From contig JACPZW010000034.1 in assembly GCA_016195265.1 (NCBI GenBank), positions 46,663 to 110,662 on the forward strand: a DNA stretch of 64,000 bases. Reading direction: 5' to 3'. Position 1 is the stretch's first letter. Each line of letters opens with the position of its first letter. Below are positions 19,149-27,374 of the stretch, in pieces. The stretch is from Acidobacteriota bacterium (GTDB lineage Bacteria > Acidobacteriota > Vicinamibacteria > Vicinamibacterales > CAVVIG01). The position numbers and the translations under genes were made by a program. The notes beneath the pieces are model-generated. The model did no database searches, was not told the origin of the DNA, and was given only the letters and a program-made list of their open reading frames with translations.

Positions 19149-20225
19149 ATGGGCATCCGGGCTTACGCGCGTGTGTGGGTGGTGGCGGGTCTGGTGGCCG
19201 TTCTTGGCGTGGGCGCGCTGGTCGGCGCCGAACGCTCCTCGGCGGCGATGACGGCGGCGGCGACGAAGTTGGTCGCGAGCCTCACGCCGGAGCAGCGCGC
19301 GCAGGCCACGTTCGCGTTCGCCGGCGACGAGCGGCTGCGCTGGCACTTCATCCCGACCGAGATGTTTCCGCGCAAGGGTCTCACGATCAAACAGATGACC
19401 GAGCCGCAGCGCCGCCTCGCCCACGATTTGCTGAAAGCGGGGCTGAGCCAGCGCGGTTACATGACGGCGACGTCGATCATGGATCTCGAAACGATCCTCG
19501 GCGCGCTGGAAGCGGCCGAGCGCGCGGCAGGACCGCAGCCACCGCGAGGCCAGGCGCTCGTTCGCGACACGGAGCGCTACTTCTTCTCGGTGTTCGGCAC
19601 GCCCGGATCGCGCGATCCCTGGGGCTGGCGCGTCGAAGGCCATCACATCTCGCTGCAGTTCACCCTCGTCGGCGGCACGCTCGTCGCGGCGTCGCCGTCG
19701 TTCTTCGGGACGAATCCCGCCGAGGTGCGCGAGGGAGCGAAGAAGGGCCTGCGTATTCTCGGCGCCGAGGAAGATGCGGCGCGGGCGCTGCTGCAGTCGC
19801 TCGACGCGTCGCAACGCGCGAAGGCGATCGTCGACGCGAAGGCGCCCGGCGACATGCTGACGATGAACACCCTGACGATCAAGCCGCTGTCGCCGCCCGG
19901 CATCATGACGGGCGATCTGACCGCGGCGCAGCGCGATCTGCTGATGAAGCTGATCGACGTCTACACGGGCTACATGGCGTCCGATCTCGCCGAAGAGCGC
20001 ACCGCGCGCTTCAAGAAAGCCGGCGTCGAGAAGATCGGGTTCGCGTGGGCGGGCGAGACCGAGCGCGGGAAGAAGCACTACTACCGCATTCAGGGCCCGA
20101 CGTTCCTCGTCGAGTACGACAACACGCAGAACGACGGGAACCACATCCACTCGGTGTGGCGGGACTTCGAAGGGGACTTCGGGCGCGACTTGCTGCGAGA
20201 GCATCTGAAGAGCGCGGCGCACTGA
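19149..20225 (+). CDS. DUF3500-family exported protein
   Basis: A 358-residue exported protein of the DUF3500 family, whose function is not established. Signal peptide at residues about 8-27 (VWVVAGLVAVLGVGALVGA). The conserved blocks are visible: SLTPEQRAQATFAF, DERLRWHFIPTEMFPRKGL, RDPWGWRVEGHHISLQFTL, FFGTNPAEVREGAKKGLRIL, and the C-terminal YYRIQGPTFLVEYDNTQND followed by NHIHSVWRDFEGDFG. Conserved histidines and aspartates (GHH, NHIH) hint at a metal or catalytic site, but that is a guess. An octamer array begins 3 nt after its stop. Confidence 0.92.
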   Translation: MGIRAYARVWVVAGLVAVLGVGALVGAERSSAAMTAAATKLVASLTPEQRAQATFAFAGDERLRWHFIPTEMFPRKGLTIKQMTEPQRRLAHDLLKAGLSQRGYMTATSIMDLETILGALEAAERAAGPQPPRGQALVRDTERYFFSVFGTPGSRDPWGWRVEGHHISLQFTLVGGTLVAASPSFFGTNPAEVREGAKKGLRILGAEEDAARALLQSLDASQRAKAIVDAKAPGDMLTMNTLTIKPLSPPGIMTGDLTAAQRDLLMKLIDVYTGYMASDLAEERTARFKKAGVEKIGFAWAGETERGKKHYYRIQGPTFLVEYDNTQNDGNHIHSVWRDFEGDFGRDLLREHLKSAAH

Positions 20226-20227
20226 TC

Positions 20228-20332
20228 GAATGCAGGAATGCAGGAATGCAGGAATGCAAGAATGCAGGAATGCAGGAATGCAGAAATGCAGGAATGCGGA
20301 AATGCTGGAATGCGGAAATCCAAGGAATGCAA
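20228..20332 (+). repeat. Octamer array GAATGCAG, left flank of S23 gene
   Basis: About 13 tandem 8-base units. The first seven are almost exact GAATGCAG; later ones decay (AAATGCAG, GAATGCGG, AAATGCTG, and one 9-base unit AAATCCAAG). The mirror array on the other side of the S23 gene (20816-20879) has the reverse-complement word, so together they form a long inverted repeat around that gene. Confidence 0.92.
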
Positions 20333-20446
20333 AAACTGCTGAATTGACCGGTTGCTCGGATCGCAGAAACCTCACTCCTTGGCCGGGAGCCGTTCAGAAA
20401 GCCTAAGAAAACGGCCCGGCACGAATTGTGGAAGCCTTGCCGTCGC

Positions 20447-20809
20447 ATGGCGAGGGATCTGGATGATCGAGTGTTTCGATTCTCGTGCCGAGTCGTCGAT
20501 CTTTTCGAGCTGCTGAACAAGCAAGGCGGCGCCGCACGGGTCGTCGGTTACCAGTTACTCAACGCCGGGACTTCTGTGGGATCGAACTATGAAGAGGCGG
20601 GCGCTGGTCAGACAAAGGCCGACTTCATCGCCAAGCTGAGCATCGCACGCAAGGAGGCCAAGGAAAGCCTCTACTGGCTCCGGCTCGTTGCGGCCAAACA
20701 GATGTTGGATCCTGCCCTTGTAGTCGAGGACATATCAGAAGCCCGCCAACTGACAGCGATTCTTCGTTCAATAATCGAGAAAGCGCGCCAATCGCCAACG
20801 CGCGGCTGA
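20447..20809 (+). CDS. Four-helix-bundle protein of the S23 / 23S-IVP family
   Basis: A 120-residue helical protein of the four-helix-bundle family named after genes found in 23S rRNA intervening sequences. Related proteins include the Avd accessory proteins of diversity-generating retroelements. Seen: ARDLDDRVFRFSCRVVDLF (helix 1), VVGYQLLNAGTSVGSNYEEAGAG (the conserved helix 2 box), KADFIAKLSIARKEAKESLYWLRL (helix 3) and a final ARQLTAILRSIIEKAR helix. The ATG at 20447 gives the usual MARDL start; one seven codons earlier is possible. The gene is alone, with no reverse transcriptase or rRNA nearby. It is exactly enclosed by inverted GGAATGCA arrays. Function is unknown. Confidence 0.9.
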   Translation: MARDLDDRVFRFSCRVVDLFELLNKQGGAARVVGYQLLNAGTSVGSNYEEAGAGQTKADFIAKLSIARKEAKESLYWLRLVAAKQMLDPALVVEDISEARQLTAILRSIIEKARQSPTRG

Positions 20810-20815
20810 TCGTCT

Positions 20816-20879
20816 CTTGCATTCTTGCATTCCTGCATTCTTGCATTCCTGCATTCCTGCATTCCTGCATTCCTGCATT
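20816..20879 (-). repeat. Octamer array, right flank of S23 gene (inverted)
   Basis: Eight 8-base units, CTTGCATT or CCTGCATT, the reverse complement of the left-hand word. It begins 6 nt after the S23 stop. Transcripts through both arrays could pair to form a long stem with the gene in the loop. Confidence 0.92.
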
Positions 20880-21032
20880 ACCCAATCCTGCCGGTTTTCC
20901 GGCAGCGACCCGCGACGGGGCCGCCGAAGCCCCAACCCCCTCATTACTAAGGCCCGCACTGACTGTTAGTTAAACCCTTACCCTCCGCACGGTACAGCGG
21001 TTGCGTGGAAGACGCCCAACAGGCTGGGTTTC

Positions 21033-21716
21033 ATGCGCATTCTGGTTGTCGAAGACGAGCGGAAAATGGCGGCTTTCATCAGCCGCGCAGTGTCCGAGGA
21101 ATCGGGCGCCGTCGACTGGGCGGGGGACGGCGAGGCCGGCCTCGACCTGGCGAAGACGTATGAGTACGACGCCATCGTGCTCGACCTCATGCTGCCCAAG
21201 CTCGACGGCCTCGCGGTCTGCCGCGCGCTGCGCGCCGCGGGCAAGCGCACGCCGGTGTTGATGGTCTCGGCGCGGGACATGGTCGTGGATCGCGTGAAGG
21301 GCCTCGACGCCGGCGCGGACGACTACCTGACGAAGCCGTTCGCGGTCGAAGAGCTGCTGGCGCGGCTGCGCGCGCTCGAGCGCCGCCACGATCACGCGCC
21401 GACGACGTTGAAGGTCGGCGACCTGCAGCTCGACGCGTCCACGCGCACCGCGCATCGCGGCGCCCGCACGGTCGCGCTCACCGCGAGGGAGTACGCCCTG
21501 CTCGAGTACCTGATGCGGCGCACCGGCACCATCCTCACGCGCACGATGATCGCGGAGCGCGTCTGGAACTGCACCTTCGAGCACGGCAGCAACGTCGTGG
21601 ACGTGTACATCAAGCACCTGCGCGACAAGATCGATGAGCCGGGGAAACCGACGTTCATTCAGGCTGTGCGAGGCGCCGGGTATGTTCTCCGCGATCCTCA
21701 AGCGGCTGACTCGTAG
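21033..21716 (+). CDS. OmpR/PhoB-family response regulator
   Basis: A 227-residue two-component response regulator. The receiver domain (1-115) shows the acidic pair in VVEDER, the phospho-acceptor Asp51 in AIVLDLMLPKLDG, Ser/Thr in MVSARD and the KPF lysine. The C-terminal winged helix (about 125-222) has LTAREYALLEYLMRRTGTILTR and NVVDVYIKHLRDKID, the OmpR-type DNA-binding domain. Its sensor kinase overlaps the 3' end by 35 nt, so they are cotranslated. OmpR-type regulators bind 10-11-bp direct repeats. Sites with 11-bp-spaced TTCAT boxes lie before four transcription units just downstream, and this protein is the natural candidate to bind them. Confidence 0.95.
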   Translation: MRILVVEDERKMAAFISRAVSEESGAVDWAGDGEAGLDLAKTYEYDAIVLDLMLPKLDGLAVCRALRAAGKRTPVLMVSARDMVVDRVKGLDAGADDYLTKPFAVEELLARLRALERRHDHAPTTLKVGDLQLDASTRTAHRGARTVALTAREYALLEYLMRRTGTILTRTMIAERVWNCTFEHGSNVVDVYIKHLRDKIDEPGKPTFIQAVRGAGYVLRDPQAADS

Positions 21717-23109
21717 CAGTCTTCGCGCGCGGCTCACCTTCTGGTACCTGCTGACCCTGGGCGCCACGCTGTCCGTGTTCGCGGGCGGATTGCTGCTGCT
21801 GCGCGCGCGCTCCGCGTTCGAGACACTCGACGCGGATCTCCAGGTCCGCGCGCACCGCCTGTCCGGCGATCTCCGGCAGGATCTCTTCAGCCTGAACGTC
21901 GCCGACGCGCTGGCCTCGGACCCGCGGGCGCTCGCCGAGCCGATCTCGGTCCGCGCGTCCACCGGCGTCACGCTCTATCGATCGCCCGTGTTCCCCGAGC
22001 TCACGTGGTCGGGCGAGGGCGACGCGATCGCCGCCGCCCGCGAAAAGAGCGGCGAGCGCACGATTCAGGACGGGCAGGGCCGGTCGTTCCGCATGACGAC
22101 GCTCGATGTTCCGCGCGTCGGGGCCGACCGGCTGATTCTCCAGGTGGCGGTCGCCGAGAGCGTCGTCACGACGCCGCTCGGCGAGCTGGCGCTCGTGCTG
22201 GGCGTGACGATCGCGTTCGTCCTGACCGTGGCCGGATGGGGCAGTCGCTATACCGTCGGTCGCGCGCTGGCGCCGGTGGATTCGATCGTCGCGCGCGTCC
22301 GCGACATCCAGGCGCACCGGCTCGGCGAGCGCCTCGACGTGCGCGCCGACAGCGACGAGCTGGACCGGCTCGTCGCGACGCTGAACGCGATGCTCGATCG
22401 CCTGGAAACCTCGATGTCGAGCGCGCGCCGCTTCGCGGCGGATGCGTCGCACGAGCTGCAGACGCCGATCGCGGCGATTCGCGGCACCCTCGACATGTGC
22501 CTCCGGAGCGGCGCTTCCGCGGACGAGTGGCGCGGGACGGCCGTGGAGCTGCTCGACGACTTCGATCGTCTGTCGGAGCTGGTCCGCGATCTTCGGCTGA
22601 TCGCGCTCGCCGAGGGCGGGCACCTGCTCGACGAGCGCGAGCGCGTCCCCCTTGCCGAGCTCGTGCAGGACTGCTGCGAGACGGCGGCTGCCATCGCCGA
22701 CGAGCAGCAGGTGCGCGTGACCGCAGAGGCGCTCGACCCCGTGATCGTGAGCGGGAGCAGCCGCCATCTGCGCCGCGTGCTGATCAATCTGCTGCAGAAC
22801 GCGATTCGTTACTCGCCGTCGGGCGCGTCCGTGCTCGTCTCGGTGGGACACGCCGATCGCATGGCGACGCTGACGGTCAGCGATTCCGGCTGCGGCATCG
22901 ATCCGGCCGATCTGCCGCACATCTTCGAGCCGTTCTATCGCGCGGATCCCGCCCGCGCCCGGAACACCGGCGGCAGCGGCCTCGGCCTGGCCATCGCCGA
23001 TCAAATCGTCCGCGCGCACGGCGGGCGCATCGACGTGAACAGCATGCCGGCGCACGGGTCGACGTTTTCCGTGTTTCTGCCCCTTGCCGGCACGATGAAC
23101 GGTTATTAA
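21682..23109 (+). CDS. Membrane sensor histidine kinase
   Basis: The 475-residue partner kinase. Two membrane helices (about residues 20-40 and 166-186) enclose a periplasmic sensor region of roughly 125 residues without recognised motifs. HAMP-like segment at about 187-240. The dimerisation/phospho-acceptor box ADASHELQTPIAAIRGTLD has His257. The ATPase domain shows LINLLQNAIRYSPSG (N box), DSGCGIDPADLPHIFEPF (G1/F) and GGSGLGLAIAD (G2). The start at 21682 overlaps the regulator gene. The layout is like CusS/QseC-type kinases. The signal is unknown; heavy-metal or redox cues would fit the neighbours, but that is inference. Confidence 0.94.
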   Translation: MFSAILKRLTRSSLRARLTFWYLLTLGATLSVFAGGLLLLRARSAFETLDADLQVRAHRLSGDLRQDLFSLNVADALASDPRALAEPISVRASTGVTLYRSPVFPELTWSGEGDAIAAAREKSGERTIQDGQGRSFRMTTLDVPRVGADRLILQVAVAESVVTTPLGELALVLGVTIAFVLTVAGWGSRYTVGRALAPVDSIVARVRDIQAHRLGERLDVRADSDELDRLVATLNAMLDRLETSMSSARRFAADASHELQTPIAAIRGTLDMCLRSGASADEWRGTAVELLDDFDRLSELVRDLRLIALAEGGHLLDERERVPLAELVQDCCETAAAIADEQQVRVTAEALDPVIVSGSSRHLRRVLINLLQNAIRYSPSGASVLVSVGHADRMATLTVSDSGCGIDPADLPHIFEPFYRADPARARNTGGSGLGLAIADQIVRAHGGRIDVNSMPAHGSTFSVFLPLAGTMNGY

Positions 23110-23133
23110 CCGGATTTTCACGCGATCTTCATT
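23106..23133 (+). promoter_or_regulatory. Response-regulator box A (before tetraheme gene)
   Basis: TTAACCGGA at 23106-23114 overlaps the kinase TAA stop. It is followed by TTCAC at 23117-23121 and TTCAT at 23128-23132, 11 bp apart. About 30 bp after the start of the block comes GGCGCAGTGTG, where the other three sites have a CATA-like -10. This site would drive the tetraheme gene separately from the two-component genes. Confidence 0.65.
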
Positions 23134-23168
23134 CTCGCGGCGCAGTGTGCGTTGAGGAGGCGCGCTGT

Positions 23169-24437
23169 ATGAGCCTTCGTCTTACGGCATCGCGATTCGC
23201 GCGAGCCGTTCGCTCCGCCTCACTCACCGCCGCGGTCGCGACGCTGCTCGTGGCGACTTATCCGGCGCGTCCGCTCTCGCAGGCAGGAAGCCTCGTACTT
23301 TCCGTCGAGCTCCCGGATGGCCCATCGGCGGGCGCCCGGCTGTTTTCGCAGAAAGGGTGCGCCCGGTGCCACGCGCTGGGCGGGGTCGGACCGCAGATCG
23401 GACCCGATCTCGGCGGGACGGTGCTGCTGGGCAACGTGCTCGAGCTGACGGGCGCCTTCTGGAACCACGCGCCGGTCATGAGCGCGAAGATGCAGGAGCT
23501 TGGCATCCGGCGGCCGGCGGTCACGACAACCGAGATGGCCGATCTCGTGGCATACCTCACGGCGTTCCGGTACTACGACAATCGCGTGCGCGCTCCGGGC
23601 AATCCCGTGGCCGGCCGGCGGGTCTTCGTGGAGAAGAACTGCGCGGAGTGCCACGAAGGTCCCGCGTCCTGGATCACGCCCGGCCCGAATCTTCAGAAGT
23701 ACCGGGGACGCTACGCGCCGATCTTTCTGGCGCAGGCCATGTGGAACCACTCGACCCAGATGAGCGCGCAGATGCAGACGCGCGGCATGCCGTGGCCGAC
23801 CCTGACCGGGACGCAGATGACGGACCTGGTCGCCTACCTGCAGATCGGCTCGACCGCTGACGCCGCCGAGCCCGTGTATTTCGAACCCGGCAGCCCCAGG
23901 CGGGGGCAGACGCTCTTCGCGCAGAAGCGGTGCGGCGAGTGCCATGCGATCGCGGGCAAGGGCGGCCATGGCGGGCCGGACCTCGGAATGCGCGGGCGTG
24001 AAATGGCCCGCTCGGTTCCGGACCTCGCCGCGATGATGTGGAACCATCGGCAGCAGATGCACGCCGAGTTCACGCGGCGCGGCATTCCTTTCGTGACGTT
24101 CGAAGGCCAGGAGATGGCCGACGTCGTGGCGTATCTTTATTTCGTCAACTACGCGCGCGTGAGCGGCACGCCGGAGCGCGGCCGCGCGATCTTCGCGCGC
24201 CACTGTTCAGCCTGTCACACGCAGGGCGAAAAACACGTCGGTCCGGACTTGTCGACGGCGCCGGGCCTCGACACGCCCATCGGCATCATTGCCGCGATGT
24301 GGAACCACGCGACGCGCATGGAGGAGCAAGTGCGCCAGCGTGGATTGACGTGGCCGCGGCTCGCGGCGGGCGACACGGCGGATCTGACGGCGTTTCTGAT
24401 CGCCAGCCACCGGCCGGCCTCGTCGCCCGGGCGGTGA
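23169..24437 (+). CDS. Tetraheme c-type cytochrome (four cyt c domains)
   Basis: A 422-residue periplasmic electron carrier. After a signal peptide (SASLTAAVATLLVATYPARP) come four cytochrome c units with heme motifs CARCH, CAECH, CGECH and CSACH. Each is followed by a characteristic MWNH or FWNH sequence, with EMADLVAYL in three of them (the last has DTADLTAFL), so the protein is a chain of class I-like domains. A close paralogue with the same organisation closes the island (39987-41237). AGGAGG lies 8 nt before the ATG. Expression is probably governed by box A. Its likely partners are a quinone oxidoreductase and the outer-membrane conduits. Confidence 0.93.
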   Translation: MSLRLTASRFARAVRSASLTAAVATLLVATYPARPLSQAGSLVLSVELPDGPSAGARLFSQKGCARCHALGGVGPQIGPDLGGTVLLGNVLELTGAFWNHAPVMSAKMQELGIRRPAVTTTEMADLVAYLTAFRYYDNRVRAPGNPVAGRRVFVEKNCAECHEGPASWITPGPNLQKYRGRYAPIFLAQAMWNHSTQMSAQMQTRGMPWPTLTGTQMTDLVAYLQIGSTADAAEPVYFEPGSPRRGQTLFAQKRCGECHAIAGKGGHGGPDLGMRGREMARSVPDLAAMMWNHRQQMHAEFTRRGIPFVTFEGQEMADVVAYLYFVNYARVSGTPERGRAIFARHCSACHTQGEKHVGPDLSTAPGLDTPIGIIAAMWNHATRMEEQVRQRGLTWPRLAAGDTADLTAFLIASHRPASSPGR

Positions 24438-24538
24438 ACGTCACCGCCACTTGCCGCCGAAGGCCGTCACGGCGCGCGTCTCGTAATGGACACCCACGCC
24501 GATTCGCCGCCAAGCCGAGGAGCTGCGGCAGTACGTAG

Positions 24539-24560
24539 GCCGGGTCCTTTCGGACCCGGC
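24539..24560. repeat. REP-like palindrome between convergent genes
   Basis: GCCGGGTCC, TTTC, GGACCCGGC: a perfect 9-bp stem in the gap between the tetraheme gene and the convergent MtrB-like gene. It may end transcription from both sides. The loop TTTC and the flanking TAG resemble the palindrome at 1009-1029. Confidence 0.6.
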
Positions 24561-24626
24561 TCGCAGTCGCCGTCCGGCGGGTCCAAAAAAGACTCCTATG
24601 TACTACGGCGATCTGCAAACCGCTCT

Positions 24627-27350
24627 CTAGAAGCTCAATACGTACGACACGCCGAAAACGTGGACCGAGTAGTTGAATGGCTGCTCGTTGCTCGGCAGGA
24701 TGCCGCTCAGCGATCCGAACTGCATCCCCTCGTACATCCAGTCCACCGACGTCATGCGCATGTACGTGTACGCCAGATGGAGCGCCTGTGTCTTGGTGAC
24801 CGCGTACCTGCCGTTCAGGCGCAGCTCGTACGTGTCGGTCGAGACCGTCGGCAGCGCGGAGGCGGCGATGAAGTAGGCCGCGGTCGTCGTCGGCGCGGCC
24901 CCCGGACCCATGAGCAGATTGTTGGCCCAGTTCCCGCCCGTGACGGTGTTGTCCGAGCGCGCGCGCGTCACGATGAAGTTGCCGGTCAGATCGAGCTTCG
25001 TGTCCCACGCTTCCTTGCCCATCAAGGTGACGCCCGCCGAGTTGACCTTGTCGATTCGATCCGTGAACCAGTTGAGGCACGGATCCAGCTTGTTGTTGTT
25101 GTTCCGCTGCTGGAGCGTCGTGAACCCGTCGCAGCTGTTTCCGGACAAGCCGATGGTGGTCGCCAGCGCGCCCGTGAGCGTGGCAGTGTTGCTGTTCGCG
25201 GTGTAGGTATTGCCCGCGCTGCCGGCGGTCAGATCCTCGTAGGTGTAGAACACGCTGAGGCTGAGGTCCGTCGCGACCGCGTACATCCCCTCGACGTTCG
25301 CGGCCCACGTGTTGGTGTCCTGCAGGCCATAGATCGCGTCGGCGTAGTGGTCCTTGTTGTAGTCGACGTTGCCCTGGAACGAGAGCTCGTCGGTGGCCTG
25401 CCACGTCGCGGACGTGCGGATCTTGTCGCGATTGCGATCCGCTGCGTAGTACCGCCGCATGCCCGGCAGTTCGCTGATCCGGTTCAGGTTTCCGTACATC
25501 GCATTGGCCAGTGCGTTGTTGCTCGGGAAGAACATGTTCATGTTCCCGGTCGTGGCGGCGTACCCTGATGCCGGCCCCCAGCCGGTCCAGCCGTTCGCCA
25601 CCATGACGGAGTACGCGGTCGCGCCGCCTGTCGCTGCCGCCGGACTGACGTTCGTGTACGGCACCAGCGCGAGGAACGCGTTCTCGTTGTAGTTGGGCGT
25701 CCTGCGCGCGGAATAGGTGTAGCCGACTCTGACCGTCAGGTCGTCGGACAGCGTCGCCCGGTACTCGGCCCGCAGGGAGTGTTCGTTCGTGATCGCCGCG
25801 TCGGCGCAGCTGATCCAGGAGCTGTAGCAGTCGCGGTTGTTGCGCTCGTACTCGTAGCTGCCTTTCAGCCACTGACGGCTGGACAGCGCGAAGTCCGCCT
25901 CGCCGTTGGCCTGATTCGTCTTCTTGCTGTAGGCGCGGTTCGCGTTGGCGTTCTGCGCCAGGACGGCGCCCAGGGGGTTGCTCGGCCCCGCCACGAAGCT
26001 GGTGTTGGCGGCCGGCGCTTCGCCCGCGTCCGAGTACTGGAAAACGTGAACGGCCGTGCGGTTGTCGCGGTTGTCGTACTTGTATCCCGCGGTCAGGCTC
26101 AATTTCTTCGCCGGCCGGGCGTTGAACTTCACTGTGAACGACTGGTTGATCACAAGGCCGTTCAACGAGCTCACCGGCACCACGGGCGTCGTGCTGTCGG
26201 CCAGGAACGAATCGTTCTGCGTGTTGCGTGCGACGGATCCGTTGACGACGAGCTTGGCCGTGGGCGAGAAATTGAAGCCACCCGATCCGCTGAACTGATG
26301 GAACTGGTTGCCCGGCGTGCTACTCATCGTGTTGACGACAGCGGTGCCGAAGTTGATCGCGCCCGTCGCCGTGGGGCCGGTCGCCCAGTTCTGCCACTGC
26401 ATGAACGGCACGTTGTTCTTGAAGATCGAGCCGTAGTACGCCGCCTGCGCAAACCCCTTCGCGCCGCGGAAATTGACGCGCATGTCGGTTTGATAGGTGT
26501 TGGTGTCGACGACATCCGGAATGATCGTCGAGATGTCGCCGCCGGTGTTTCTCGAGACCGTGCCCATCGGCTTGACGCCGTCCTTGTGCTCGGGGCGGAA
26601 CTCGCCGCTGACGCCCCAGCGCGGATCGAAGCTGTAGTCGAAGGCCAGATCGAACTTCGTGCGCGTGGTGTGGAGGTTGTAGTTCTGAAACGCCGGCACG
26701 TCGGTGAGGCTCGCCGCGCTGACCGACGAGATCTGGCCGGCCGTCGGCGTGAGCAGCCCCGTGAACGTCGCCGAGTTCGTCTGCGTGTTGATGTACCGCG
26801 CGGTGCCAATGGTCGTGAGGAGCCCCCGCGCGCTCAGGACGTTGACGACGTTGTTGGTCGCGGTGCTGCCCGCGATGGTGGGCACCTGCCATCCGCCCGG
26901 CAGCGTGAGGACGTTCGAGCCCGCACCCTGAAGCGGCGTCTGGTAACTGTCTGATCGATTCCGCCGCAGCTGATCGAAGCCGAAGTTGAACCGGAACACG
27001 CCCTGCGCACCGACCTCGCCGCTGAGACTGCGAGTGTCCAACCCGAGATCGGCGCCCTTGATGCGCCAACGGAGCGCGCTGTCGTCGTTGTACGCCGCGC
27101 CGCCCCGCAGATCGAAGTGGCCGATGCCCAGGCCGCCTTTGTTCTGCAGGCCGTTGTACTCGCCGGCCTTGTACGCCCCATCGGAGACGTCGGTGCCGCC
27201 AAACTCGACGGCGCTGATCGGCTTGGTCGCTTCCTGAGCCGTCTGCGCCGCCGCGGTGTGCGCGCATGCTACGAGCGCGATCGCGAGCGCCGCGCCGCGT
27301 CCAGCCGTTCCCCAGACCGCCTTGGTGAATCCATTCGTGTGCGTTTTCAT
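24627..27350 (-). CDS. MtrB/PioB-family outer-membrane beta-barrel
   Basis: A 907-residue outer-membrane porin of the decaheme-associated MtrB/PioB family, which sheathes a decaheme cytochrome to make an electron wire through the outer membrane. Signal peptide at about 18-36 (GAALAIALVACAHTAAAQ). The mature start EFGGTDVSDGAYKAGEYNGLQNKGG is the family's opening. Alternating aromatic and polar strands fill the rest, and the protein ends in YVLSF, a C-terminal aromatic as expected for BAM-dependent insertion. A pair of cysteines (NCDGF and LDPCLNW region) may make a loop disulfide. It starts 24 nt after the decaheme gene, clearly an operon. Confidence 0.9.
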   Translation of the reverse strand: MKTHTNGFTKAVWGTAGRGAALAIALVACAHTAAAQTAQEATKPISAVEFGGTDVSDGAYKAGEYNGLQNKGGLGIGHFDLRGGAAYNDDSALRWRIKGADLGLDTRSLSGEVGAQGVFRFNFGFDQLRRNRSDSYQTPLQGAGSNVLTLPGGWQVPTIAGSTATNNVVNVLSARGLLTTIGTARYINTQTNSATFTGLLTPTAGQISSVSAASLTDVPAFQNYNLHTTRTKFDLAFDYSFDPRWGVSGEFRPEHKDGVKPMGTVSRNTGGDISTIIPDVVDTNTYQTDMRVNFRGAKGFAQAAYYGSIFKNNVPFMQWQNWATGPTATGAINFGTAVVNTMSSTPGNQFHQFSGSGGFNFSPTAKLVVNGSVARNTQNDSFLADSTTPVVPVSSLNGLVINQSFTVKFNARPAKKLSLTAGYKYDNRDNRTAVHVFQYSDAGEAPAANTSFVAGPSNPLGAVLAQNANANRAYSKKTNQANGEADFALSSRQWLKGSYEYERNNRDCYSSWISCADAAITNEHSLRAEYRATLSDDLTVRVGYTYSARRTPNYNENAFLALVPYTNVSPAAATGGATAYSVMVANGWTGWGPASGYAATTGNMNMFFPSNNALANAMYGNLNRISELPGMRRYYAADRNRDKIRTSATWQATDELSFQGNVDYNKDHYADAIYGLQDTNTWAANVEGMYAVATDLSLSVFYTYEDLTAGSAGNTYTANSNTATLTGALATTIGLSGNSCDGFTTLQQRNNNNKLDPCLNWFTDRIDKVNSAGVTLMGKEAWDTKLDLTGNFIVTRARSDNTVTGGNWANNLLMGPGAAPTTTAAYFIAASALPTVSTDTYELRLNGRYAVTKTQALHLAYTYMRMTSVDWMYEGMQFGSLSGILPSNEQPFNYSVHVFGVSYVLSF

Positions 27351-27374
27351 GACTTCGTCCCCGAATGAATGCGG

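Noticed and set aside
20447..20809. Diversity-generating retroelement accessory gene (Avd)
   Set aside because: The protein family is related, but there is no reverse transcriptase, no template or variable repeat and no target gene with a lectin-type domain in the window.
20447..20809. S23 gene as part of a 23S rRNA intervening sequence
   Set aside because: No rRNA sequence is present on either side; the flanks are octamer arrays followed by ordinary genes.
20228..20879. CRISPR array
   Set aside because: Units are 8 bases with no unique spacers, the two sides are inverted, and no cas gene is near.
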